This document shows, in pieces, positions 54,950 through 64,000 of a stretch of 64,000 nucleotides of DNA. The position numbers were made by a program, and so were the translations under genes. The first letter of the stretch is position 1. Every line of letters begins with the position of its first letter. The notes beneath the pieces were generated by a model, which saw nothing but the letters and a program-made list of their open reading frames with translations, did no database searches and had not been told where the DNA came from. Source of the stretch: Clytia hemisphaerica (Eukaryota; Cnidaria; Hydrozoa; Leptothecata; Clytiidae); NCBI GenBank assembly GCA_902728285.1, contig CACVBU010001145.1, positions 1 through 64,000 of the forward strand, read 5' to 3'.

Positions 54950-55195
54950 TCTCCAGCCAGATTTTAGAGGACCTTCATCTTTATGCATAAAATCAGTGAA
55001 AACTAATAAAGCAATTTCACACAAAGTCCAAAAAAACCCATTTTTAAGGCACTTTTTGGCCCAAATTTGCCCCCAATTTTTTTTTTCGAAAATCGGGCCT
55101 CGTCACTTTTTGGGAATCACCATTTTGCATCACTGTGCAAAAAATCGAAAAAAATAATGAGCCGATCCTGAGAAAAGCTTGTAACAGACGAACGG
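54950..55195. repeat. TTTGGCCCAAATTTG repeat fragment inside the exon array
   Basis: Has CAGTGAAAACTAATAAAGC, TTTTTGGCCCAAATTTGCC, GAAAATCGGGCCTCGTC and AACAGACGAACGG, the same family as 48186 and 60420. Confidence 0.75.
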
Positions 55196-55346
55196 AAAAC
55201 GGTCAAATTGAAGGACGGTCCAAAAAGTCAAAGAAGATCCTTGGAATTCTCACAACATTATTGACCTTAAATTTCTTGTCTCTATAGAGATGCTGGTGAC
55301 ACGTGTGCATGAACTGAATAAAAAGATTCGCGCCAATGACGAGTAA

Positions 55347-55590
55347 AGGCCGGTTTCCACTTGCGCGCGCTACGATCGCACTTTTGGGCTTCAATCCTTT
55401 TTGCTTGGAAAAAAGATTACGTCATAAAAATGTAGCGCGCGCTTGAAAAAAAAGTTGAACACATTTCAACTTTTTTCAACCGTTACGTCAGTTCGCGCCA
55501 ATGGAGTTGCTTCATTTTTCTTTTGACCAATAGCGTGGAAGCTTTGCTCGAAAAAGCGCGATCGAAGCGCGCGCAAGTGGAGACCGGCCT
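55347..55590. mobile_element. Harbinger-like MITE (GGCCGGTTTCCACTTGCGCGC), TAA duplication
   Basis: AGGCCGGTTTCCACTTGCGC and GCGCAAGTGGAGACCGGCCT are inverted ends. TAA at 55344-55346 and 55591-55593. The sister unit reads GCGAGTAAGCCCCTG, the empty site. A degenerate relative is at 28410-28637. Confidence 0.85.
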
Positions 55591-55960
55591 TAAGCCCCTG
55601 AAATTATCACAACATATGGTCCGACAGAGGCACGTTAAGAGAAGGTTTTCGGATCAGCTGCAAGAAAGATTTTGCGAAAATGAAGACCAAAACAATCAAA
55701 GACGAGTGAGTCCCTGGAAGTATCACAACATTATTGACCTTGAACTTCTTGTCATTATAGAGATGCTGGCGACACGAGTAAACGACTTAAATAAAAAGAT
55801 TCGCGCCAAAAACGAGTAAGTCCCTGGAATTATCACAACATTAATGACGTTGAACTTCTTGTTATTAAAGAGATGCTGGCGACACGAGTAAATGACTTAA
55901 ATAAAAAGATTCGCGCCAAAAACGAATACTTATGAAATAATACCCTAAAATTCTCACGAC

Positions 55961-57189
55961 AAATGTCATTCAACAATTACTACAATACGGGTGTAGTTTT
56001 GCGGCTTAAAAATTGATTGATGTGTTTCTTTCCCAAACAACCAAGATATAGGACGGAAATTCAAATCAGATGAAGAAGAAGATCAATGTTAAAGTCCGAT
56101 TCCAAATATTTCAATGCGACCCTAAAGAACCATATCAAAAGGTAACAGCTCGCTGGAAAAATATTCCCGAGTGGATGAATTTTGCAATTAAAAATTCCCT
56201 GCTATAGAGACTTTTCTTAAAACAACTCTTTTAGGATCAGGCGTATCGAAAGTGCTATCTAGCCTCATGTCAAAGACAATAATGATTCAATGGGTATGGT
56301 GTCTTTTATTTTCAGTGCACTGGAGGATAACGGAGAAATATGGTGACGAAATGGAAGCTACGATAAGATTTTTTCTGAAAGTAATAATTTGGTTTTTTAA
56401 ATGGGAGGGGGGGGGGTTGATATGGATTGAATTGGAGAGCAGTTTTTCTTGGGAAAAAACTTTCCCAAAAGCAAGAAAAACCAAATTTGTAATTTCAATT
56501 TAATATTGCCTTCTAGATAAACAGCTTCCGATGAGAACTCCGAAAAGACATCCCTCGTAAACGTTGTTTTCGGATAAACCTATCTTGAACTTGTGGCAAC
56601 GCTCTCCAAAGGCTTTTGGTACAAGTATGATAGATCATAATATGATCTTCATAGAGGGACTTGTACAAAGGGTGCAAAAAGATACCTCTGATCACTAATT
56701 TCGGCGCCCCTTTGCTCTATTACATCCTTAGATATTTTAGTTTCTAATTTCATCTTTCACTCTCAGCGAGTCATATTTTCTCTCATTAAGATCATTTTTT
56801 TTCATTTAGTTTTTTTCATCTTATTTTTTCATTTAGTTTTTTTCCATTATTGACATTATTCTTTCCCCTACCCTTTGTCAAATATTGTATGAATTTTTCT
56901 TTTTTTTTCTTTATTCAGTTGCAGTATAACGTCAACGTCAACGTCGTTAGTTTGGACAAACTTCTTCCTTGTGACATTAACGTGTGTTGCTTATTGTTGA
57001 CCCTAACAGTTCAATTTCTTGCACTTCAAAATTGAGATCGTTTTCAAACGTTGTTTGCTGTTGGTTGCGTGAGTTGGTGAGTTTCTGATGTTTCATTTGT
57101 TCTTTTACCTAGGTTTATGTTTGGTTTTGTTTGACCTCAGGTTATTGAAATTATTCTTCTCGTTTCTATTTGGTATTCTTCTGTTTTAA
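55961..57189. other. No gene seen
   Basis: A pyrimidine tract plus CAG at 56896-56919 followed by TTGCAGTATAACGTC could be an acceptor, but no consistent exon follows. Confidence 0.35.
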
Positions 57190-57244
57190 ATGCCTTTAGG
57201 TAAAGTAAAATTCAGATCAATGCGAGGATATTCACCAAATGAGA
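57190..57244 (+). CDS. Candidate first exon of an acidic/AT-hook gene
   Basis: ATG at 57190 reads MPLGKVKFRSMRGYSPNE, followed by GTAAGT. Ends in phase 1, which does not agree with the phase-0 micro-exons downstream, so the link is uncertain. Confidence 0.3.
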
Positions 57245-57477
57245 GTAAGTAACTTTTTTCATTAAATTGACCAAGTAGGTGATGCTGTAAAGTCACAGAA
57301 AAGATTGGTTGTTACTATAACGAGGAACAAGACGTAATGAAAAGAAACACCTGTCTCAACCCCGTGTCGATGATTTGCTTCAATCTCAAAGAATTGGAAA
57401 AATAATAATGAGTGGAATAGTTTGTGATAAAAGTTTTTTTGTTAAACTGATTTGAAACCTTTTTTATTCCTCAGAAA

Positions 57478-57723
57478 GCTAACGACGATCAGGCTTCTAC
57501 ATCAACTGTAAGTTGAAATTCTCTTTCAATTAATTAAAATGCTAATAAGAATGCATCCTTTTTTCCTCGTAACTTGTCTATGGGTTGCTTCAATCTCAAA
57601 GAATTGGAAAAATAACGACGAGTTGAATAATTTGTGATGAATTTTTTTTTATCAAACTGTAGACATATAACCTTTTTTATTCTTCAGAAAACTAACGACG
57701 ATCAAGAAGCTGAACCATCAACT
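57478..57723 (+). CDS. Two tandem micro-exons (33 and 36 nt)
   Basis: 57478-57510 (KANDDQASTST) and 57688-57723 (KTNDDQEAEPST) are each preceded by CCTTTTTTATTCNTCAG and followed by GTAAGTTGAAATTC. The introns are also duplicated: TTGCTTCAATCTCAAAGAAT recurs near 57372, 57583 and 57801, a ~210-bp unit. Both lengths are multiples of three, so either can be skipped. Short acidic/Ser-Thr peptides; function unknown. Confidence 0.45.
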
Positions 57724-58095
57724 GTAAGTTGAAATTCTCTTTAAATTAATCAAAATGCTAATAAGAGTGCTTCATTTTTTCCTCGTAACTTGGCTATGGG
57801 TTGCTTCAATCTCAAAGAATTGGAAAAATAATAATAAGTAGAATAATTTGTGATAAAAGTTTTCGAAAATTGATCGATAAGTATGGAGTTTTTTTTCTTC
57901 TTTTGCCTTTTTAAAGAATTATTCAATCATTAGTGGAAAGACATAATTTTAAGGAATAAGTCATTCGATGAAAATTGGAAAATGAAGATAAAATGAAGAA
58001 AGAAAAATTAGGATCTTATAAGAATATTTTCACATGAATGAAATTTCAACATCATAACTGCGAGAAATTCGTTCAAAAATCTTTATTCAGTACAA

Positions 58096-58384
58096 ACACC
58101 CCTTTCTCACATACCCACTGTGGCACCCCATCCCACTGGAAAATTTGGCCGTCTCCGACGGAAAAAATCCTTCAATTTTTGTCCCAATGAAAAAAAAAAT
58201 ATTTGAATCCTCACTGTAAAATATTAATATATTTTATATACCCAATGAGTTTTAAGAAATAAAACAATATAATTAAAATCCCCCGTTATTTAAAACAAGA
58301 AAACTTTTTATCCCCATCGAATTTCAGTCCTGCCCCACCCCCCTGCTTGGAAAAATCCTTCCGGTTCTGTGAGAAGGGGGAGTT
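58096..58384. mobile_element. MITE of the ACACCCC family, eroded right end
   Basis: Starts ACACCCCTTTCTCACATACCC and ends GGTTCTGTGAGAAGGGGGAG. Internal CCACTGGAAAATT and CCCATCGAATTTC words fit the family. A 6-bp duplication is not evident. Confidence 0.65.
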
Positions 58385-58592
58385 TCAATCAAAAGATATG
58401 ATTGCACCCTAAAACCAGCGAAAACCATAGACTAGCTGGTAAGTTTTTATGTATGAAATTATATGCGTATCACTTATTGGTAATGAATCAACGGATCCCG
58501 TCGTCGCAAAAATCGGTTTTATTTAGAAAATATACAAACTTTTCAATAAAACTCCCTATTTTTACCTGCAGAATTTTCTCATTACTTTATAG

Positions 58593-58625
58593 AATCGTTA
58601 CATTGGTCTTATTGACTTTGAAATT
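58593..58625 (+). CDS. Candidate 33-nt micro-exon
   Basis: NRYIGLIDFEI between TTACTTTATAG and GTAAGTTAA, phase 0 at both ends, as for the 57.4-57.7 kb micro-exons. Low certainty. Confidence 0.3.
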
Positions 58626-58964
58626 GTAAGTTAATTTTATATATAGTCCGTAAAATTGGTCTGTTCTAATGTCACATAAATCTGTAACTGTGCTAGGTAT
58701 CGATTCCACAATCCATCATGGATGATGCAAAAGTGCGCTGGCCTTGTTCCCCATGGATCGCTAGATAACGCACTTGATCGAAAAATTGTGTGTTCGTGTC
58801 TTGCAAGCTGGCCGCAGTCTAAACATACGCGTACACGATTCCACTGAGACGACTCTAGACCTCTCAATACGGAAAGGATTTATAAAACGGTGTAATTTTG
58901 ATTTGTTTGGAATAAGATTTGTAAAGATTATTATTGACAACTATATTCGTTTTCGTTTTCATAG

Positions 58965-59165
58965 CATGATGTAGAAATTAAAAATGAGGAAGAAGAGGCG
59001 GAAGAACAAGTAGACTTTGTGGTCGAAGATAAGGCGGAAGAACAAGTAGACTTTGTGGTCGAAGAAGAGGCGGAAGAACAAGTAGAAGTAGAAGAAGAAG
59101 AAGAAGCTTTAGCTCTTTCCGCGCAATCACCATCACCACAACCATCACCACATGAAGAATTGTAA
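58965..59165 (+). CDS. Acidic repeat exon, copy 1
   Basis: After CGTTTTCATAG the frame reads HDVEIKNEEEE, then two or three copies of AEEQVDFVVE, a Glu run, ALALSAQSP, PQPSP and HEEL, ending at TAA 59163-59165. GTAAAG overlaps the stop and a 44-base spacer with CGTTTTCATAG leads to copy 2, so a 44-nt intron is possible, but joining there gives a quick stop. Acidic and Pro/Ser-rich composition is typical of nuclear proteins. Confidence 0.45.
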   Translation, partial: HDVEIKNEEEEAEEQVDFVVEDKAEEQVDFVVEEEAEEQVEVEEEEEALALSAQSPSPQPSPHEEL

Positions 59166-59205
59166 AGATTATTATTGACAACCATACTCGTTTTCGTTTT
59201 CATAG

Positions 59206-59475
59206 CATGATGTAGAGATTAAACAAGAAGAGGAAGAGGGAGACATAGAAGTCGATTTTGTTGTCGAAGGAGAAAAAAATGAAGAAGAGGCGGAACAAAA
59301 AAAAGGAGTAGAAGAAGAAGCTTTAGCTCTTTCCGCGCAATCACCACAACCATCACCATCACCATCACCACAACCATCGCCAACACCATCACCACAACCT
59401 GCTTCTCTCTCCAAACGGGGCCGACCAAGACGAGAATATGGAGTGAGGAGAAGGAGGAACAAAAAGAAGAAGTAG
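59206..59475 (+). CDS. Acidic/AT-hook exon, copy 2
   Basis: HDVEIKQEEEEGD, then EVDFVVEGE, EEALALSAQ, a Ser-Pro-Gln series, and KRGRPRREYG, an AT-hook core (GRPRR), followed by a basic tail and TAG at 59473-59475. AT-hooks bind the minor groove of AT-rich DNA. The downstream third copy of the AT-hook is in another frame. Confidence 0.5.
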   Translation, partial: HDVEIKQEEEEGDIEVDFVVEGEKNEEEAEQKKGVEEEALALSAQSPQPSPSPSPQPSPTPSPQPASLSKRGRPRREYGVRRRRNKKKK

Positions 59476-59702
59476 TAGAAGAAGAAGCTTTAGCTCTTTC
59501 CGCGCCATCATCATCACCACAACAATCACAACAACCTGCTCCTCTCTCCAAACGGGGCCGACCAAGACGAGAATATGGAGCGAGGAGAGGGAGGAACAAA
59601 AAGAACAAGCAACATGCTGAATGGACCTACCTGTCGATCAAAATCAGAAAAAATAGGACAAATAGCAAGGGAATAAGAAAGTGTATTGAGCAGCTTGAAT
59701 AG
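59430..59702 (+). CDS. AT-hook segment, copy 3 with longer C terminus
   Basis: The frame reads EEALALSAPSSSPQQSQQ, then LSKRGRPRREYGARRGRNKK and a C-terminal tail NKQHAEWTYLSIK, ending at TAG 59700-59702. Overlaps the end of copy 2 in a different frame, a result of tandem duplication. Which copy is expressed is unknown. Confidence 0.45.
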   Translation, partial: TRIWSEEKEEQKEEVVEEEALALSAPSSSPQQSQQPAPLSKRGRPRREYGARRGRNKKNKQHAEWTYLSIKIRKNRTNSKGIRKCIEQLE

Positions 59703-59781
59703 ATTACCGTGAGTATCAGAGCTCAAATTAGTCAAAAAAGTCTAAAAAAAACAAACATTAGGCACTTTTCTACCCAAATTA

Positions 59782-60418
59782 CCACTATAGTAGGGGGAAA
59801 TTTTTAAAATCGCTCGATTTTTTTAGTCAAAGCACTGTTATACATTTTTGGAAAGCTAAGGGGTAGGGGAATCAAAATAACTTGGGTGCCAATTGTTTTT
59901 CGGACACTTTGCTGTGATTTTCGGACAAATACGACGGTCTCAGGCAAAAATCATAGGGGAGATTAAGATTAGTGATATATTGCGAGTATAGGTGATTTCA
60001 GTACCCAACTCGAGATATTGAGCTTCCGAAAGCGCAAAAACTGGACAAAACAGCTGTTTCTGGCTGAAAAACACTGAAAAACACTGTTTTTAAGGATTAA
60101 TATCTCGAGTTAGGTAAAGAAATCACTTATACTCGCAATATATCATTAATCTTCATTTTTTGAGAGCTTTCCAAAAATATACAATAGGTCTCCGTTTTCT
60201 CAAGCTGAAATTTTCATTAATTTTTCACCCTATGATTTTTGCCCGAGACCGTCGTATTTGTCCGAAAATCACACCAAAGTGTCCGAAACAAAATTGGCAC
60301 CCAAGTTATTTTGATTCCCCTACTCCTTAGCTTTCCAAAAATATATAACAAGTGCTTTGACTAAAAAAATCGAGCGACCTCAAAAAAACGAACAAATTTC
60401 CCCCCACTATATATATAC
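59782..60418. mobile_element. Foldback element, ~250-bp arms
   Basis: AAATCGCTCGATTTTTTTAG, CAAAGCACTG, GGTAGGGGAATCAAAATAAC, TTGGGTGCCAATT, CGTCTCAGGCAAAAATCATA on the left are mirrored on the right (60225-60400). Centre near 60065. No coding capacity. Confidence 0.8.
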
Positions 60419-61380
60419 AAAAAATAAGAAAAAAATACCAAGCCAATCTCGAGAAATGCTCATTTTCCCTAAATATAACAAAAGGGAATTTCCCCGAATA
60501 AGAAAATCTGATTTTTACGGCCAAAATAAATTTTCCAAAAAAAACTACTTCAGTCACGTTTTAGAGAACCTTGCCCTTCATCTTTGTCCAAAAATCAGAA
60601 AAAACTAATGAAGCAATTTCACACAAAGTCCAAAAATCCCATTTCCTGGCACTTTTTGGCCCAAATTTGCCCAAATAAATTGTTCTTTGAAAATCAGGCT
60701 ACATCAGAGTTTAAATATTACCATTTTACATCAAAGTGCAAAAATTCAGAAAAAAATATCAATCCAATCGCAAGAAATGCTCTTTTTCCCTAAAAATGAT
60801 ATAAGGGAATTTCCCAGAATAAGAAAATCCTATTTTTACGGCCAAAAAAAAATTTCTGAAAAAAAACTGCTTCAGCCACTTTTTAGAGAACCTTAGCCTC
60901 CATCTTTCTGCCAAAAATCAGAAAAAACTAATGAAGCAATTTTGCACAAAGTCCAAAAAACCTTATTTTTAGGTAGTTTTTGGCCCAAATTTGCCCCCCC
61001 CCCCCAAATTTATTTTCAAAAATCGGGCTCCGTCACTTTTTAGGCATTGCTATTTTGTATCATTGTGCAAAAAATTAAAAAAACTTAGAGCCGATCCCGA
61101 GAAAAGCTGCTAACAGGAAAATGGTAAAAGGGAATTTCCCCCAAAAAACGAAAATCCGTATTTGACGACGAAAAAAAATTTTCCGAGAAAAATTACTTCA
61201 GCCACATTTTAGGGTACCTTGCAATCTATCTTTCTACCAAAAATCAGGAAAAACTAATGAAGCAATTTTACACAAAGTCCAAAAAACCTTATTTTCATTG
61301 TGCAAAAAATAAAAAAAAACTAATCAGCCAATCCCGAGAAAAGCTTGTAACAGACGAACGGACAACGGCCAAATTAAAGG
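60419..61380. repeat. TTTGGCCCAAATTTGCCC repeat family, several copies
   Basis: At least three head-to-tail copies with CAGCCACNTTTTAGAG, AAAACTAATGAAGCAATTT, TTTTTGGCCCAAATTTGCCC and AAATCGGGCTCCGTCAC, ending in AACAGACGAACGGACAACGG near 61345. Confidence 0.8.
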
Positions 61381-61394
61381 ACCTCCCGGTAGGT

Positions 61395-61766
61395 CCAAAA
61401 AGTAGAAGAAGAAGAAGAAGCTTTAGCTCTTTCCGCGAAATCACCATCACCACAACCATCACCACATGAAGAATTGTAAAGATTATTATTGACAACCATA
61501 CTCGTTTTCGTTTTCATAGCATGATGTAGAGATAAAACAAGAGGAAGAAGAAGAGGGAGAGAAAGAAGTTGACTTTGTGATCGAAGAAGAAGAAGAAGAA
61601 AAAAGGAAGAAGAGGCGGAACAAAAAAAAGGAGTAGAAGAAGAAGCTTTAGCTCTTTCCGCGCAATCACCACAACCATCACCATCACCATCACCACAACC
61701 ATCGCCAACACCATCACCACAACCTGCTACTCTCTCCAAACGGGGCCGAGCATGACGAGAATATGG
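61395..61766 (+). pseudogene. Acidic/AT-hook segment, copy 4, broken
   Basis: Repeats EEALALSAKSP, the 44-base spacer with CGTTTTCATAG, HDVEIKQEEEEEG and VDFVIEEEE, then shifts frame near 61610 relative to copy 2. The AT-hook has become GRA followed by TGA at 61754-61756. Confidence 0.55.
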
Positions 61767-62066
61767 AGCGAGGAAATAGATCAGTCTAGAAAAGGGTCAT
61801 CATATCGGCAAACATACTCAAAACGCCACAAAAATTCGGCCGATGATAACTGCTTACCCTTGACCGAGGGAAGAATAAGGGAAATGAAAGTGGTGGTATT
61901 GCGGGAAGAGCTAAGACAAAGAAACCTATCTAGCAGTGGGGTGAAAGCGGTGCTGGTGGAAAGGTTGCTGAACTACTGGAGAGAGAACGAGGAAGTAGAA
62001 GAAGAAGAAAGAGCTTTAGCTCTTAAGGAGGATTGTGCAGGTGTGTGCGGCGGTCGACCGACTTAG
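61752..62066 (+). CDS. SAP-domain ORF
   Basis: 104 codons: MTRIWSEEIDQSRKGS at the start, then LTEGRIREMKVVVLREELRQ and RNLSSSGVKAVLVERLLNYW, a good match to the SAP motif (two amphipathic helices, Leu-Arg-x-x-Leu and a G-x-K-x-x-L-x-x-R-L signature). SAP motifs bind AT-rich scaffold DNA or RNA. It ends with an acidic EEVEEEE stretch and ALALKED, the same words as the AT-hook copies, so the two segments belong to one gene family. The ATG is at the former AT-hook site of copy 4; the true upstream exon may be elsewhere. Confidence 0.6.
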   Translation: MTRIWSEEIDQSRKGSSYRQTYSKRHKNSADDNCLPLTEGRIREMKVVVLREELRQRNLSSSGVKAVLVERLLNYWRENEEVEEEERALALKEDCAGVCGGRPT

Positions 62067-62089
62067 TTACTCTCGGGGACTCTGTCTAT

Positions 62090-62420
62090 GTTGACTTCAA
62101 AAAGCCAATAAAGTAGAAGATGTCCAAAGCATAATCTGCCACCTCCAGAAGCCTCAGCTTAGTCAACGTTCTAGAAGAAGTGCTCCCCACTTCGCGTGAG
62201 AGTTGATCCCCCTCAGGTTCTCTGAGAACACCAATGACTAAATGGGGTCCCGTCGGGCCTGGAAAACCCGTCGGGTCGTAGCGGGAGCGTAAGTACCATT
62301 TCCGAATGGTCGCCTCGAAAAGCTTACACCCGGGTTTCCTGGGGCTAACTCCCCCTTGAGGTCCTGCTCTCCAAGCGAAAACAATTGTTCCTAATGAAGA
62401 TTTAAATGAGATAAACGGTA
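62090..62420. other. GC-richer segment of unknown origin
   Basis: Base composition is clearly higher in G+C than the flanks (GGGTCCCGTCGGGCCTGG near 62245). It interrupts the acidic/AT-hook repeat family. Possible insertion of foreign or retroelement DNA; no motif recognised. Confidence 0.35.
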
Positions 62421-62517
62421 ACCCCATTCACGTTGCAGACCCTGGACCGGATCGGATAACCCAACAGGATATCGGAACAATTAACTTCGCATATATCTAT
62501 TCGAAGCCGCCAATTTG

Positions 62518-62630
62518 CTTTAGCTCTTTCCGCGCCATCACCATCACCACAACCATTACCACAAGAACATGGAGAGGAAGTTAACTTTGTGATCGAAGAA
62601 GAAGGAAATAAGCAACACATGCTTAATGGA
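62518..62630 (+). pseudogene. Acidic segment, copy 5 (fragment)
   Basis: ALALSAPSPSPQPLPQEHGE, VNFVIEEEG, then NKQHMLNGPT and TAA, matching the C-terminal part of copy 3 at the DNA level. No AT-hook remains. Confidence 0.5.
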
Positions 62631-64000
62631 CCTACTTAATGATTAACATCAGATGAAAATAAGAAAAAAGTGACAATACTTGTACAAAAATTCAGAATGG
62701 AAAAATAAAGCTTGTGTGTTGAATAGTGTAAAATGGTAAGAAGGAATTTTCCCAAATACAAAAATCACTTAAACCATTCAGGCCAAAAAAACCCTATTTT
62801 TAAGCAGTTTTTGGCCCAAACTTGCCCAAAAAAAATTCCTTAAAAATATGGCTCCGTCACATTTTGGGCATTGCCATTTTGCATCATTGTGCAAAAAATC
62901 AGAAAAAAATAATGAGTCAACTTTGAGAAAAGCTATATTTTCTCATTTGGTTAAAGCGAATTTCCCCAAAATACGAAAATCCATTTTTTAAGGCGAATAA
63001 GAATTTTCCGGTGAAACCACTTCAGCCATTATTTAGAGAATCTTGCCCTCCATCTTTGTACAAAAAATCAGAAAAAAGTAAAGACAGGATTTTGCACAAA
63101 GTCCTAAAAACCCTATTTTTAGGCAGTTTTTGGCCCAAATTTGCCCAATTAATTTTTTTCTCAAAAATCTGGTTCCGTCACATTCTGGGCATTGTAATTT
63201 TGCATCATTGTGTAAAAAATCAGAAACAATTAATGAGAAGAAGAAGGAAATAAGCAACACATGCTTAATGGACCTACCTAATGATTAACATCAGATGAAA
63301 ATAAGAAAAAAGTGACAATACTTGTACAAAAATTCAGAATGGAAAAATAAAGCTTGTGTGTTGAATAGTGTAAATTGATAAAAAGGAATTTTCCCAAATA
63401 CAAAAATCACTTAAACCATTCAGGCCAAAAAAAACCCTATTTTTAAGCAGTTTTTGGCCCAAATTGCCAAAAAAAAATTCCTTAAAAATCTGGCTCCGTC
63501 ACATTTCGGGCATTGCCATTTTGCATCATTGTGCAAAAGATCAGAAAAAAATAATGAGTCAACTTTAAGAAAAGCTACATTTTTTTATTTGGTTAAAGGG
63601 AATTTCCCCAAAATACGAAAATTCATCTTTTAATAAGGCGCATAAAAATTTTCCGGGAAAAAAAAATTCAGTCATTCTTTAGAGAATCTTACCCTCAATT
63701 TTTGTACAAAAAAATCATAAAAAAATAATGATAGGATTTTGCACAAATTCCACAAAAACCCTATTTTTAGGCAGTTTTTGGCCCAAATTTGCCCCAAATA
63801 TATTTTTTTGAAAATCGGGCTCCGTCACATTTTAGGCATTGCCAGTTTGCATCATTGTGCAAAAAATCAGAAAAAAAATAATAAGCAAATCCTGAGAAAA
63901 GCTATATTTCGCATTTGGTTAAAGCGAATTTCCCCAAAATACGAAAATCCATTTTTTAAGGCGAATAAGAATTTTCCGGTGAAACCACTTCAGCCATTCT
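62599..64000. repeat. ~637-bp tandem duplication of the TTTGGCCC repeat region
   Basis: AAGGAAATAAGCAACACATG recurs at 62602 and 63248, each followed by GATTAACATCAGATG and CTTGTACAAAAATTCAG. TTTTTGGCCCAAA occurs near 62810, 63130, 63453 and 63778, a ~320-bp sub-period. It continues to the end of the window. Confidence 0.85.

Larger units (their letters stand above)
53516..55960 (+). repeat. Tandem array of exon-like coiled-coil units, ~110-bp period
   Basis: A dozen or more units share CATTATTGACCTTGAACTTC, then TTGTCATTATAG (acceptor-like), then AGATGCTGGCGACACG..AAACAAAAAGATACGCGCC and GA|GTAAGT (donor-like). The putative 55-nt exon reads MLATRVHELNKKIRAK, a short charged helix. Three units at 53951-54060, 54061-54170 and 54171 onward are virtually identical at exactly 110 bp, so amplification is recent; in these the acceptor AG context is changed to ATTAAAAAG. 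A second unit type, AGGCACGAGGAGAGAAGG (RQRHEERRFSDQLQE), appears near 54290, 54890 and 55620. The best open piece is 55523-55819. 55 nt is not a multiple of three, so units joined in series would break frame. Protein family unknown. Confidence 0.6.

Noticed and set aside
58931..59608. Cys/Gly/Asp and Ser/Thr-rich minus-strand frames
   Set aside because: They are the antisense of the acidic/AT-hook exons and arise from the CATCACCA and GAAGAA repeats.

Overview
The window looks like nuclear DNA of an invertebrate animal. It is AT-rich, coding pieces are short exons with GT-AG borders, and it carries an animal-type carbohydrate sulfotransferase exon, an ATF4-type bZIP gene, a LINE, a Helentron, a tRNA-derived SINE and many short inverted-repeat DNA elements. 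I see no bacterial operon, rRNA, functional tRNA or CRISPR array. The phylum cannot be fixed from the sequence; a cnidarian-like or sponge-like genome would fit. Most of the window is nested transposable elements, and all exon structures are inferred by eye from splice signals and reading phase.

Layout. 1-4.4 kb: interspersed repeats, a tRNA-SINE, a LINE C-terminal fragment and two copies of a MITE family with 6-bp target duplications. 4.4-7.4 kb: an almost intact endonuclease/reverse-transcriptase LINE interrupted only by two in-frame TAG codons. 9.2-14.7 kb: a large TTAA-flanked element holding a foldback structure, a ~172-bp tandem array and a BEN-domain gene on the minus strand. 15.3-16.7 kb: a short, zipper-less paralogue of the bZIP gene broken by a MITE with a 9-bp target duplication. 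20.0-26.6 kb: a 2180-codon uninterrupted Helentron protein on the minus strand with a 2A-like motif, a viral-tegument-like cysteine protease, Rep, Pif1-type helicase and a C-terminal endonuclease. 30.3-31.1 kb: a decayed retroelement fragment with a broken PHD-like finger.

31.1-38.4 kb is the best host-gene model: eight exons, every border in phase 1, 616 codons plus stop, ending in an ATF4-like bZIP domain. Its middle exons form a ladder made by tandem duplication with breakpoints inside exons, giving chimeric but still spliceable exons. Its introns hold a Tc1-like foldback element, TTAA MITEs and a GGGACC MITE missing from one of the three copies. 41.0-41.5 kb on the minus strand is one exon of a sulfotransferase of the HNK-1/chondroitin 4-O family.

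42-52 kb is MITE-dense, including TTAA elements that carry a conserved acidic exon. 53.5-56 kb is a tandem array of exon-like coiled-coil units on a ~110-bp period, with two MITEs whose empty sites can be read from sister units. 57-62.6 kb holds micro-exon duplications and repeated acidic/AT-hook segments, plus an ORF with a SAP domain. 60.4-64 kb is mostly a ~320-bp interspersed or tandem repeat.
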